Shown piece by piece: positions 9,618 through 18,590 of a DNA stretch of 21,148 bases (position 1 is the first letter of the stretch; every line of letters begins with the position of its first letter). The stretch lies in assembly GCA_037447655.1 (NCBI GenBank), contig JBBHKE010000905.1, positions 126,001 to 147,148 on the forward strand, given 5' to 3'. The notes below the pieces were generated by a model. That model was given only the letters and a program-made list of their open reading frames with translations. It ran no database searches and was not told the DNA's origin. The translations under genes and the position numbers were made by a program. Source of the DNA: Zygnema cylindricum. Taxonomy: Eukaryota; Streptophyta; Zygnematophyceae; Zygnematales; Zygnemataceae.

Positions 9618-9680
9618 AATTAGTATTAATTGACACCTATTTGGTATCATTTGTCACCTAATTAGAATCAATTGTCAAAA
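9618..9680. repeat. Three-copy degenerate 21-bp tandem repeat
   Basis: Three consecutive 21-bp units begin AATTAGTATTAATTGACAC, ATTTGGTATCATTTGTCAC and AATTAGAATCAATTGTCAA. The common pattern is a TTAGNATNAATTGNCA core. The array lies 27 bp after the hairpin at 9562-9591. Confidence 0.7.
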
Positions 9681-10426
9681 AGTTTGAAGATTTCAACGTT
9701 ATTTGGATGAGCGTGTATGTGGTACAGGAGTCTGTTTTCTGTCACATCTAACTATTTCGATTTTTTTCAAGAAAAAATTTATAACTACGGTAAGTTTTGT
9801 CTTTTGAAACAAGTACATAAAACGCACATCCATATCTTTTAGAGCATTATTACATTGAAACCAAAAGCCCTCTGTTTCGATGTTTTGTGTAGCAAAACAG
9901 TGAATGATTTTGGACCCAAAAAAAATTGATAACAACACGAATTTAGGCATATTTGGATTAGTGTTCGATGCAAATCTTATATTCACAACCATTTTTTTTT
10001 TCTTCTCGGTTTGCATTGTTGGATACAACACCATAACAGGGGGCTCTCGATTTCAATGGAAAAATGCACAATCGCGCTTTTCAAGTTTACAATATGTCGG
10101 GTACCCGACTTCGTCTAGTTTTAAAATATACACATTGTAAGCAAAACGTATACACCATGAGTCCAAATTGTATTTCAATACATGGGACTGCAACGTGCGA
10201 AACTCCGTAAGCAAGAGAATGGTGCTATTTTTACCAAATATTTTGATAAAATTGTAGGGGATAATAAATGTTTAGGAATTACAAACATATAAATACTACA
10301 TGGAAAATGATATTCAAATGTAATAGGTTTCAAATTCCTTTTTGATACATTCATTTAGTACGAAGGATAAAAAAAACAATAGTAAATGCACAATGGAAAT
10401 GTAACATTACGAATAATGAATTGAGG

Positions 10427-10444
10427 ATTTAGTCCGGACTAAAT
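10427..10444. repeat. 18-bp perfect palindrome
   Basis: ATTTAGTCCGGACTAAAT is a perfect self-complementary 18-mer, 35 bp before the degenerate hAT element at 10480. It could be a regulatory dyad or a remnant of an excision or insertion event; nothing nearby decides. Confidence 0.6.
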
Positions 10445-10479
10445 TATGAATTTATTTATTTAAAATACATGCATTTTTG

Positions 10480-10903
10480 TACTGTTGAGTATCGGTAACC
10501 ATTTGGCGATAACTGATATTCCCTTTTTTTCGGCCTACTACTAATCGATACATTGATACGATACCTTGAAAATCGGTGTTGTCGCAATAAAAAACAGATA
10601 TTATTATTAATTTTGTAGTTGTACGGTTCATATCGTACACTTGTACGATTTATCCCTTTGTTACTTGTGTATTTATGATATACAAAAACAGAATATATTG
10701 TCATGTGGCATTTCACACCATAATATGTGAAAATCATAATACAGTATAATATAAAGTATTGTTATATGGAATACATTCCACTTATCGCCGATAATAAATT
10801 TGATGGTCTCGGGGCGATAAATCCGGACCCCTCGCCATTCAATAGCCGATAACTATCGGTATAAGTTGTATTGCGATAAGTTTATAGTAGATACACAACA
10901 TCA
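10480..10903. mobile_element. Degenerate hAT MITE (424 bp), TGTTG-GTATC ends
   Basis: The left end TACTGTTGAGTATCGG resembles the TAGTGTTGGGTATCGG terminus of the 3123 and 19442 elements at 14 of 16 positions. The right end, inverted, is TGATGTTGTGTATCTA. The flanks CATTTTTG (10472-10479) and CATGTTTG (10904-10911) match at 7 of 8, in keeping with an old hAT duplication. The interior has CGATAA and CGGTAA motifs near both ends, similar in character to the GATATATCG arrays of the younger relatives. It is non-coding. Boundaries depend on imperfect matches. Confidence 0.5.
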
Positions 10904-10911
10904 CATGTTTG

Positions 10912-11369
10912 CTTACTGTAGGCCAAACTTGGCGAAGTTAATTACATAGAGTTTATAATCGGTGCATCTACTTTGAATGTTAACAACGGGAAACAACATT
11001 GTGAAATTACATTAAAAACCAACACTACAATTCATATTTGGAATAACACTATACAACAACACTATTAAATCAGCAATGAGAAATAGTACACCGACCATCA
11101 ATATTATGGCAATTTTCCCATTTGATAAAGATAAGGTTTGTTTATTGTCGTTTTCCTCCAAAACTTAGCCCTAAACGAGAAAATTCGCAGCCGTATCGGA
11201 AAAATGAAATTACCACAATACAATTTGCGTTACCTCGAAACTTTAAATGTATTGCAATTTGTTTTCTAGCGCGATGCAGTTTGTCGTCTAGCGCGCTTCG
11301 ACCCACTTTTGAAATTCTATGGGCTCCATTGCCACACAGAATTCGCAGGTCCAAAGGAAGCTAATCTAG
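10912..11369. other. Spacer without recognised gene
   Basis: AT-rich to about 11120, then mixed. The stretch around 11138-11175 (TTATTGTCGTTTTCCTCCAAAACTTAG read in pieces) resembles the subterminal CCTGTCGTTTTCCTGTAAAACTTAGG of the Harbinger-like elements at 2990 and 14180, so an eroded fragment of that family may be present. The 80-codon ORF at 11122-11364 overlaps it and is probably not a gene. Confidence 0.35.
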
Positions 11370-11760
11370 ATAGTGCCGACTCCAAGTTAATATAAACCCA
11401 AATGATTGACCCCTTGACAATCAGAACCCCATTACAGCTTCACCCCTGTGAAATAAGACTTTCTGTGTGCTCAGTTTCACTACAGAATGCAAAGTTAGAA
11501 TATGAGTTTAGGATAACATTCCCCACTTTGACTTTCCCTTAGAAATGCAGCCACCCAGGCAGGCAAAAACTCTGACCGACTACACCCCTGTGTAGCGTGG
11601 ACTCCCCTGAGTCCGCAGCAACAAGAATCACTGAATTTGGTCAACTGAATTGATAGTTATGGCTGGCCAAAGTTTGCCATTTATACAAGGTGCTCTCTGG
11701 GAGAGGCAGCTACCTACCAGAAATATTCTAAGTTCTAAACCCCTCTCTAAACCCTCTAGT
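11370..11760. other. Compositionally distinct block of unknown origin
   Basis: About 390 bp rich in CCCC and CCTGTG-like words and, unlike almost every other part of the window, free of GTAC. No ORF stands out. On the minus strand a TATAAATGG string and several CT/AG-rich phrases give it a superficial promoter- or LTR-like look, but no TG...CA ends, primer-binding site or coding domain was found. It could be a fragment of an element from another class or an old gene remnant. Confidence 0.3.
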
Positions 11761-11800
11761 ACTGAGGTACGGACCAATCACATTACTGTATAGTACATAA

Positions 11801-12080
11801 AGGTACAGATGCCGGTGTACCTTTTGTACGGACATCGTACGACATGGCTAATAAGTCAACAAATGTCCTATCCGGATTCGCTCTTGAATTCTCCGGAATT
11901 CCTGCCTCTAAATCTTATCTCTCCACGTGGCGCCAGGTCATGCCGCGTCAAAAAACGGTACCGTACAGGAAAGTACAAGTGTCGGAGTACTTTCTGTACG
12001 TACATTGTACAATGTCGCCATAGTGCGACATTTGTCACTCCCGGATTTGTTTTCTGCCGTTCCGGAAATTCCGTAATCGC
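11801..12080. repeat. Diverged direct repeat pair, offset about 170 bp
   Basis: About 110 bp starting AGGTACAGATGCCGGTGTAC (11801) recurs in diverged form from AAGTACAAGTGTCGGAGTAC (11971), continuing through GTACGACATGG / GTACAATGTCG and TCCGGATTC / CCCGGATTT to CTCCGGAATTCC / TTCCGGAAATTCC. A third, shorter echo, GCGTACGATGTTGCCATGTG, begins near 12079. The 127-codon ORF from 11809 runs over both arms, but the 169-170-bp offset is not a multiple of three, which argues against coding. Confidence 0.55.
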
Positions 12081-12446
12081 GTACGATGTTGCCATGTGTC
12101 ATCCGGAGTGGCGGCGTCTGCAAACTGCCAAATTTTCTTTTCCGCGATGTCGGCGCTTACCACGGCCGTCCGATTTACATCGTAACTAAAACGGACCGTC
12201 GAAATAAATGTCCGTACTATTTATTTCGTCCGATGCTAAAAGTACAACTGTTTCTATGCCCTGAATACCGTAATCCAGTTAAATGGAATTCCCTACCTGT
12301 AATTATATAAATATCTATCAAACCCTATATGTACTAGCACTAGTCCTAGACTAAATGGACAAAGCTAACGACTACGGGACGGTTCACCGACGGTAGGTAC
12401 CAGGATCAATTCCTGGGTCGGTCAAATACCATTTTGGTAAACATAC

Positions 12447-13094
12447 CTATATTATCTATTCCTGTCTCTCTGGAGAGCTTAGGCAGCCATGGCTCTAGCT
12501 CCCTCTTTAGCCTTCAGTGACTACGACAAGTGTGGGGGCTTGGAGAAGGGAGTCAGGGGCAGACTGCCTCTACACTTTTCTATCTAATAAAGACCTAGAA
12601 AATACCCAAATATCAACAACTTTCGCGTCCTTCCAGCTCATCTTCAAACTTTTAATAAAATCACCCCGGGAGGTGATTTTAACTAAAGTTCCACGATATG
12701 AGCGAAGATGCAGATGTTGTCGCACGCGTTAGAGGTTTTTGACTATTTTGTGCGCAAAGTACAAAAAAAACTATATTATCTATTCCTGTCTCTCTGGAGA
12801 GCTTAGGCAGCCATGGCTCTAGCTCCCTCTCCAGCCTTCAGTGACTACGACAAGTGTGGGGGCTTGGAGAAGGGAGTCAGGGGCAGACTGCCTCTACACT
12901 TTTCTATCTAATAAAGACCTAGAAAATACCCAAATATCAACAACTTTCGCGTCCTTCCAGCTCATCTTCAAACTTTTAATAAAATCACCCCGGGAGGTGA
13001 TTTTAACTAAAGTTCCACGATATGAGCGAAGATGCAGATGTTGTCGCACGCGTTAGAGGTTTTTGACTATTTTGTGCGCAAAGTACAAAAAAAA
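12447..13094. repeat. Near-perfect 324-bp tandem duplication
   Basis: The segment 12447-12770 is repeated head-to-tail at 12771-13094. I see only two adjacent differences (CTCTTTAGCC at about 12506 against CTCTCCAGCC at about 12830), so the duplication is recent. Each unit contains a perfect 10-bp-stem hairpin (TAAAATCACC, loop CCGGGA, GGTGATTTTA; first copy 12656-12681, second copy 12980-13005) and ends in GTACAAAAAAAA. The identical 71-codon ORFs in each copy start at GTG and have no recognisable product. Part of the unit is related to the Harbinger-like element at 16686-17642 (hairpin near 17383-17406). Confidence 0.9.
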
Positions 13095-13706
13095 CCCACT
13101 ACACGTTTCCAGCTTGTGTGTGACTTTTATTCTGTGCGTTTTTTTTTCGTACCGGGGTCGTGGAAGGGTCTTGACCAATGGACGTCATTTGGCAAAAGTG
13201 AAGTCTGTGAAAGCGTATCTCTCTCTCTCTCCCTCTCCCACTACCGCGTCTATCTCACAATTACTACAACCAAAAACGTTAATAATGCTATCAAATGAAA
13301 GATATTTAAAAACGGTTTCTTTTAACTATATTTGGGCGTATTTCGATGGTAACTAGAGTGAGAAATGACAAAATAACAAAATCGGGAAACCATGGCGAAA
13401 TGTTTTAGAATTTTTGACGTCGACGCTGTGATAATTGAGCGTGACGTCAAAATGTCACAAATTCTAAACATCTACAACGTCACACTAACTAGATGGCTAC
13501 AACCGTCACTATTTTGTAAACGTCATCAATTGTCGTTAGTTTTGTAGTCGTCTACAACCGTCACTAATTACACCCACGTCTACATCCATCACTATTTAAA
13601 GTAACAAGTTAATTGTGTTACATCCGAATGTTTTGGAAGTAGTATGGATAATCTTAGTTAAAAAACAAAGTTACAAGACTAAGTTTCGGTTACATGGGAA
13701 AGTGCC
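12964..13706. mobile_element. Harbinger-like element, partial relative of 16686-17642 (left end not found)
   Basis: The sequence from the hairpin at 12980, through the CT tract at 13217-13238, the TGACGTCG/TGACGTCA pair (13415 and 13442) and repeated TCTACAACCGTCAC phrases, to ACATGGGAAAGTGCC (13692-13706), runs collinear with 15527-16050 and, inverted, with 16686-17642. The right end resembles the TIR of those elements. No left TIR was found. Subtracting one 324-bp unit, the span expected from the 957-bp relative would start near 12426, so the tandem duplication probably occurred inside this element. It is non-coding. Confidence 0.5.
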
Positions 13707-14148
13707 TTTCGAGTTAAACATTTTTTCGGACAGTCAAAAAGCGTCTGACTTTGTGATGGATTTTTTCCGAAGGCAAGCAATCGAAAGAAAACTGTCATAC
13801 CATTCGACCGTGATGACACGATTGAAATCGAAAATATACGTGACAAGAAATATATTTTTTACTGCCTGAACAGTGTTTCTCTAATCACGACGGGCAGTAT
13901 ACTGAAAAAAAAGTGCAAATAAAGTGCACTAAAATTGAATAAGAATAAAAAGCTAGTTGTTGGGAGAGTAAAATTTGAAAAAAAGGTTACACCAAATACT
14001 TGAATATCCTTTGTATGACGTATCCGTAAGTACAAATTAATTACGGTATGGATTGTTTGGAAATTAAATCTAACAGCATACAATAAAAAGTCTTAAATGC
14101 ATGTTTTGACATGAAAAAAATATCATGATTAGTTGATTACATTAACAA
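13707..14148. other. AT-rich spacer, no gene
   Basis: No recognisable gene or element end. AAAGTGCA occurs twice in close succession near 13912-13930. The Phe-rich minus-strand ORF at 14083-13859 reflects the A-rich composition. Confidence 0.4.
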
Positions 14149-14570
14149 GGGTGCGTCTCTATGTGCTAAAGTAAGGGTTTATTCCTGTCGTTTTCCTGTA
14201 AAACTTAGGCTGTACCACGTAAGTTTCAACCGTACAAAAAAATAGAAAAAATGAGAAGTACATTTTACGTCATCTTCGAATTTAATATGTACTACATGTT
14301 GTCGTATTGTGTTATTCGAGCCACGGCCACGCCAAAAAACGTCATCTTCAAACTTTTCTTTAAAACACAAGGACGATGTGTTTTAAAACAAAGTATTTTC
14401 GAAAAACAAATATTGACGCCCGTCACGAGCATTGTCAACGTATACAATCGCCACACCCTTGGGTAACTATTTCGTTGTTACACATAGGGACACTTGAAAT
14501 CCGGGTCCGCCGCATCTGTGCTAAAAAACAAAGTAAATTTTATAAGCTTGAAGTACATAGAGATGCACCC
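14149..14570. mobile_element. Harbinger-like MITE (422 bp), internally deleted relative of 2270-3040
   Basis: The ends GGGTGCGTCTCTATGT and, inverted, GGGTGCATCTCTATGT differ at one base. The left 260 bp match the right part of the 2270-3040 element and the right 160 bp match its left part, both in inverse orientation, so this is an inverted copy that has lost about 350 bp from the middle (junction near 14413). The immediate flanks are CAA and CTA, not a clean TAA, so the target duplication is eroded or was altered when the next element inserted four bases away. It has no coding capacity. Confidence 0.75.
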
Positions 14571-14574
14571 CTAA

Positions 14575-15337
14575 GGGTAGGACCCCATGTATGTGTAACT
14601 TAGCGAACTTACTTTGTATTTTAGCGCGGATCCGGCGGACCCGGATTTCAGGTGTCTCTATGTGTTTCCTCAAAATTGTTGCTTAAGTTTGTGACGATTG
14701 TATACGTCGACAATACCCGTGACGATTGTCACCGTGTACAATCTGTCTTTGCCCCACCGTAGTTTTTCCAAAAGTTTGGAAGCGTCGCAAGACCCATTGT
14801 AATTTTTGAAACGATTTGCGGATTTGGCATGTCGCATGTCATTGTGTGACAATTTAGACGTACAACCTTGCAGCCATGGCTATGCGATATGCCTTTGCGT
14901 AAACCTCTCCCGTCCTGCCGCCATACATTCGCAGATTTTTCAGCTTTGCGTGAAATGACACTGCAGCATCAAGACCCTTGCAAAAAAAAAACCTTACAAC
15001 ATGCAAGCGGACAAACAACCCTGTACCTTTTTTGGTCGTCAAAAACTTATAAAAACTTTTCACTCGTGGGAATATGTTTTCCTATTTGTGTAAACGAGTT
15101 TACTTTGCTTAAAACACATTGCCGATGTGGTTTATGACAAGTTTGAAGATGGCGTGACAGTGGGTCGAAAATATATAAGACGACAATTTTTCGTACATCC
15201 TAAGTTTGCGGATGACGCAAATTATACTCTTCAAATTTGCGATTTCTTCGTACTGTTGTAGCTTAGGCAGCACGACGCTAAGTTACAAAGGAAAACAATA
15301 GAAAAAAACCCGTACTTAGCCACATGGGGTTGTACCC
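14575..15337. mobile_element. Harbinger-like element (763 bp), same orientation as 2270-3040
   Basis: The ends GGGTAGGACCCCATGT and, inverted, GGGTACAACCCCATGT are flanked on both sides by TAA (14572-14574 and 15338-15340). The interior parallels the 2270-3040 element: GCGCGGATCCGGCGGACC near 14622, ATACGTCGACAATACCC near 14701, and GTTTGAAGATGGCGT near 15141. It sits only four bases after the element ending at 14570. No transposase ORF is present. Confidence 0.78.
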
Positions 15338-15526
15338 TAACTCTCATTTAAGACGCTTTAATCGATACTTTTTGAGTTTTATCATTTTAATTATTTAATC
15401 CTTCGACTTCATAGAGAAAAACGTACACTTTGTATCTCTATTCGAAATAGCACCCCTACGGACAAGAACTCGTGTCAACGATTGTCGTTTTGATCATATA
15501 TCTGTACGTACTAGCATATTACGTAT

Positions 15527-16050
15527 GCCATTTCGCAAAAGCGAAGTCCGTGAAAGCGCATCTCTCTCTCTCCCTCTCCCACTAACGCGTATATCTCACA
15601 ACTCTTGCAATGAAAAAAGGCAAGAAAGGTATCAAATGAAAGATCTCTAAAAAATATTTCTTTTGGCTATCTTTTAGCTTATTTTGATGGCAAGTAGAGT
15701 GAGAACGGACGATAAAACAAAATTGGGAAACCATGGCAGAATGTTTTAGATTGAGTGACGTCAACGCTATCATAAGTGAGCGTGACGTCAAAATGTCACA
15801 AACCCTAAACATCTACAATGTCACAAGTAGCTAGACGTCTACAACCGTCGCTATTTTGTAAACGTCATCAATTGTCGCGAGTTTTGTAGTTGTCTACAAA
15901 CCGTCATAAATTACACCCACGTCTACATCCGTCATGATCTTAAGTAACGATTTGATTTTTTTATATACGAATGCTATGAAAGTAGTATGGAGAATCTTCG
16001 CTAAAAACAAAGTTACAAGACTAAAGTTTCTGTTACATGGGAAAGTGCCC
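15527..16050. mobile_element. Truncated Harbinger-like element ending in ACATGGGAAAGTGCCC
   Basis: Collinear with 13190-13706: a CT tract (about 15560-15582), AACCATGGC, two TGACGTCA palindromes (15756-15763 and 15783-15790), several TCTACAACCGTC phrases, AAAGTAGTATGGA and the terminal ACATGGGAAAGTGCCC. The right end is followed by TTA, suiting a TWA target. The matching left terminus is missing; similarity fades upstream of 15527, 190 bp after the previous element. It is non-coding. Confidence 0.6.
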
Positions 16051-16217
16051 TTACTAACTTTATTATCCTTACTAACTTTATCATCCTTACTAAATTTATC
16101 ATCCGTACTAGCTTTATCATCCGTACTAGCTATATCATCCGTACTACCTTTATCATCCGTACTAGATATATCATCCGTACTAGCTTAATCGTCTTTACTA
16201 GCTTTATCGTCTGTACT
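16051..16217. repeat. Nine-copy 18-bp minisatellite
   Basis: Nine uninterrupted 18-bp units (16051-16212) plus a partial GTACT. The consensus is KTACTAGCTTTATCATCC. The first three units start TTACTAA and later ones GTACTAG, so variants are ordered along the array. Because 18 is a multiple of three, a forward frame reads a six-residue repeat (SSVLAL-like), but no gene contains it. The array begins at the base after the terminal CCC of the preceding transposon end. Confidence 0.9.
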
Positions 16218-16685
16218 CCTGCACATGATATTCCGCGATCGCAACTGTCGACATTAATGCCGAAAAGATATTTTGAGGACCACTAGTCCGTACCATTGCC
16301 ACGATGACGTCATTGTCAAAGCTCGCCGCCAAATGCGCTGGATTCAGCAAAGTAAAGCATAATATCGGACAGAATCTACAAAGGCGGTACCAGATAGAGA
16401 TAGAAAAAGAACCGGAAAATATACCACGTGTCATAATCCAGTCCACACCATTTATCATGTGGAAGTTAAGGTTTGACGGCACATGGTTGGCCCTTAGGAT
16501 AATGCTGTTCCGTACAAAGAAAAGCCAAAGCTTATCCGCTGATTCTGGTAAGAGGGCTGTCAGTAGACCGGTTTATGTATACCGGCGGAGCCAAATCCGG
16601 ATGTCAATCCGTACATATCTGACACGTACGGAAAACAGCTTACAGCTATATCCGAAGGTTGTAGCTGATGAATTTTGGTGGATAA
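16218..16685. other. Spacer, no supported gene
   Basis: It contains an ATG-initiated 132-codon ORF (16304-16702). It resembles nothing known and its last codons run through the TIR of the next element, so I do not call it a gene. One further TGACGTCA palindrome lies at 16314-16321. Confidence 0.4.
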
Positions 16686-17642
16686 GGGTACGTCCCATGT
16701 AAGCGATACTTTGAAAAAGTATTTTGGACTGTAGTGAAGTGTTCCGTACTACCTTGAAAAGCGTCTCTATTATATGTGCGAAAATGAAATCGAAACTTTG
16801 AAATGTGACGGCTGTAGACGTAGGTACAACTTTGTGACGGCTGACGACGACTACGAAATTGGTGACGCCAACAAAAACAGCGACAGTTGTAGACGTCTAC
16901 ATTTTTGTAATTTTGTGACATGGCTGACGTTTAGGGTTTTGTAATAGTGACGTCACGATCACTTGTGACGTCACAAATTTAAGAACTTTCGGCCATGAAT
17001 ACCCGATTTCGTTTTCTCTACTTTTTTCGCTCTACTTGCCATAAAAATATACATAAAGGTAGTCTAAATAATATTTTTCAAATGTCTTTCATTTCATACC
17101 AGTTTTGTCGTGCCTCGTTCTAAAAAGTGTGAGATAAAAGTGATAGTGTGAGAGGGAGAGGGGAGAGGCGACGACGATGCAAAATTCTACCGAGGACCCA
17201 TGAATGAAATTGGAGGTCCGAGACCCTTGCAGATTTGTTTCTGTACATCCTCGTCTTTTCCGTACATGCACGTGACGGGCATGGAGAAAAATAGCGAGTA
17301 CTCTTCCTCGTCCTAAAATTTTCCGCGTGCGTGTGGCGCGTGCGTGGGTCATTTTTCATTCGTTGTTTGGGTGGTAATTTCCCTGAAATCAGGTCGCGAG
17401 GTGATTTTTGATGAAGTTTTTTGACGGGCTGGATTCTCTTGCCCGGGGGTCGAAAAATGGAAAACGCCAAAATGCGTTCACATGACGACATACATGAAGT
17501 ACATTCAAAGTATCTACTTCAGGTTTGTTGTAATTTTAAAGAATTGATTTTTTTGTTCCGCTTAAGTTTTTCCCGTACGGAACTGCGTTTTCGTTGAAAA
17601 CGACAGATTAAAGTCGATACTTTAATACATGGGGACGTACCC
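16686..17642. mobile_element. Harbinger-like element (957 bp) with TGACGTCA pair
   Basis: The left end GGGTACGTCCCATGT and the inverted right end GGGTACGTCCCCATGT match apart from one missing C. The flanks are TAA (16683-16685) and TTA (17643-17645), both TWA but not identical. Inverse homology to 12964-13706 and 15527-16050 covers the repeated GTAGACGT/GTGACGGC phrases (16805-16900), the TGACGTCA pair (16948-16955 and 16966-16973), the GA tract (17148-17168) and the AAATCAGGTCGCGAGGTGATTT hairpin region (17383-17406, written here only as a landmark). It is non-coding and is the only complete member of this subfamily in the window. Confidence 0.65.
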
Positions 17643-17645
17643 TTA

Positions 17646-18388
17646 CTTAACCGACTCTGCGAAATACGATGATTGCAATTGCCAAACGAAAAGGTACACT
17701 TACCCACATAAAGGTACACTTTACCGACATGTTTGACTAGACTACAGAAGACCCGTAGGGCGATTGTCCATCAGAACAAAAAAGCTTCTAGTTACCTTAG
17801 AGCGACGACAAAAGTTAAGCGCCTGGTACGTACGGTCCATTCAGACGCGGACAAAGTTCTCCGTCCATTTCTCTTTGTGTGCTGGCAGCGTAACCCTGGG
17901 CTACCGTACTCTCCGAAAGTTCTGCCCGTACAAGCGTGATGCGCCAATGACCGACGGCGTCCAGAATAAATTTCGCGGAGTAACTCGCGTAATATCGCTG
18001 TACGTCACGAATTTACGACTGTAGGTTGTTTGTTTAACAGACAAATTTGTATACGTGGCGCACCCTGATGTTTAATCATTGCTCGACGTGGAGCGCTCTC
18101 TGAAACGAAAGCTCGTGAGCCCTTCAAATCCTGTTGTTACCATACTGGCTTTGTCGCTTTTGACAAAGCTTTTGCTGGATTGGCAGCAAGTGGATTTTGC
18201 CGAATTTCAATTTCTCATTTTTGTCGTTACGCCAGTCAGCTACGTCCTAGTCGGCTGCCAAAATTCTGACCATTAATGGAGCAGAATCTACCAATCGGAG
18301 TATCACACGTGTCACCTTTATCACATAGACTCCGTGAATCCGCAAGTCCGTAACCCGCTCACAATACGGCCAAGACAAAATATTATAG
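17646..18388. other. GC-richer unique stretch, no recognised gene
   Basis: About 740 bp of higher GC content. Short ORFs (17733-18024, 18079-18276) have no recognisable domain; the second has a hydrophobic stretch but does not start with ATG in a convincing context. No TIR pair was found. Confidence 0.35.
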
Positions 18389-18390
18389 TA

Positions 18391-18588
18391 CACCGCGAAT
18401 CGCTATTAGTGTTAATGTTTTTTTTAGCACTTAATACATATTTTCTCCGTACACACATGTCGGATTGTGAATCTAACGGTTGCGATTGAAAGGTAAGGTT
18501 TTCAGCTTCCGATTGGCGGTCTCGAATTGGAAATCCGACAAGTGTGTACGAAGAAAAAATGTTTTAACCCTAATAGCGATACACGGTG
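18391..18588. mobile_element. Short TIR MITE flanked by TA (198 bp), relative of 8622-9123
   Basis: The first 25 bases, starting CACCGCGAATCGCTATTAG, match the inverted last 25, starting CACCGTGTATCGCTATTAG, at 22 positions. TA flanks both sides (18389-18390 and 18589-18590). It shares the CACCG..AATCGCTATTAG terminus with the longer element at 8622-9123. It is non-coding. Confidence 0.65.
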
Positions 18589-18590
18589 TA

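Larger units (their letters stand above)
9126..10426. other. AT-rich gene-free stretch
   Basis: No recognisable gene. The minus-strand ORF at 10034-9699 (about 110 codons) and the hydrophobic plus-strand ORF at 9904-10140 match nothing I know. A TATAAATA string at 9440 could be a chance TATA box because no gene follows it. The stretch holds a strong hairpin (9562-9591), a three-unit 21-bp repeat (9618-9680) and the 14-bp palindrome GTCGGGTACCCGAC (10096-10109). Confidence 0.4.

Noticed and set aside
9699-10034. 111-codon minus-strand ORF, considered as a transposase fragment
   Set aside because: I could not match it to any Harbinger, Mutator or hAT motif.
11809-12189. 127-codon plus-strand ORF
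   Set aside because: It lies over a diverged direct repeat whose offset (about 170 bp) is not a multiple of three, so the repeated halves would be read in different frames.
12395-12425. tRNA T-arm or SINE B-box-like stem (CCAGGATCAATTCCTGG)
   Set aside because: No matching A-box, acceptor stem or SINE tail was found; the 6-bp stem alone is not enough.
12517-13056. Two identical 71-codon ORFs
   Set aside because: They start with GTG, arise from the tandem duplication, and have no recognisable product.
16051-16217. CRISPR-like regular spacing
   Set aside because: The 18-bp units are contiguous without unique spacers; it is a minisatellite in eukaryotic DNA.
16304-16702. 132-codon plus-strand ORF
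   Set aside because: Its end runs through the TIR of the element at 16686, and no domain is recognisable.
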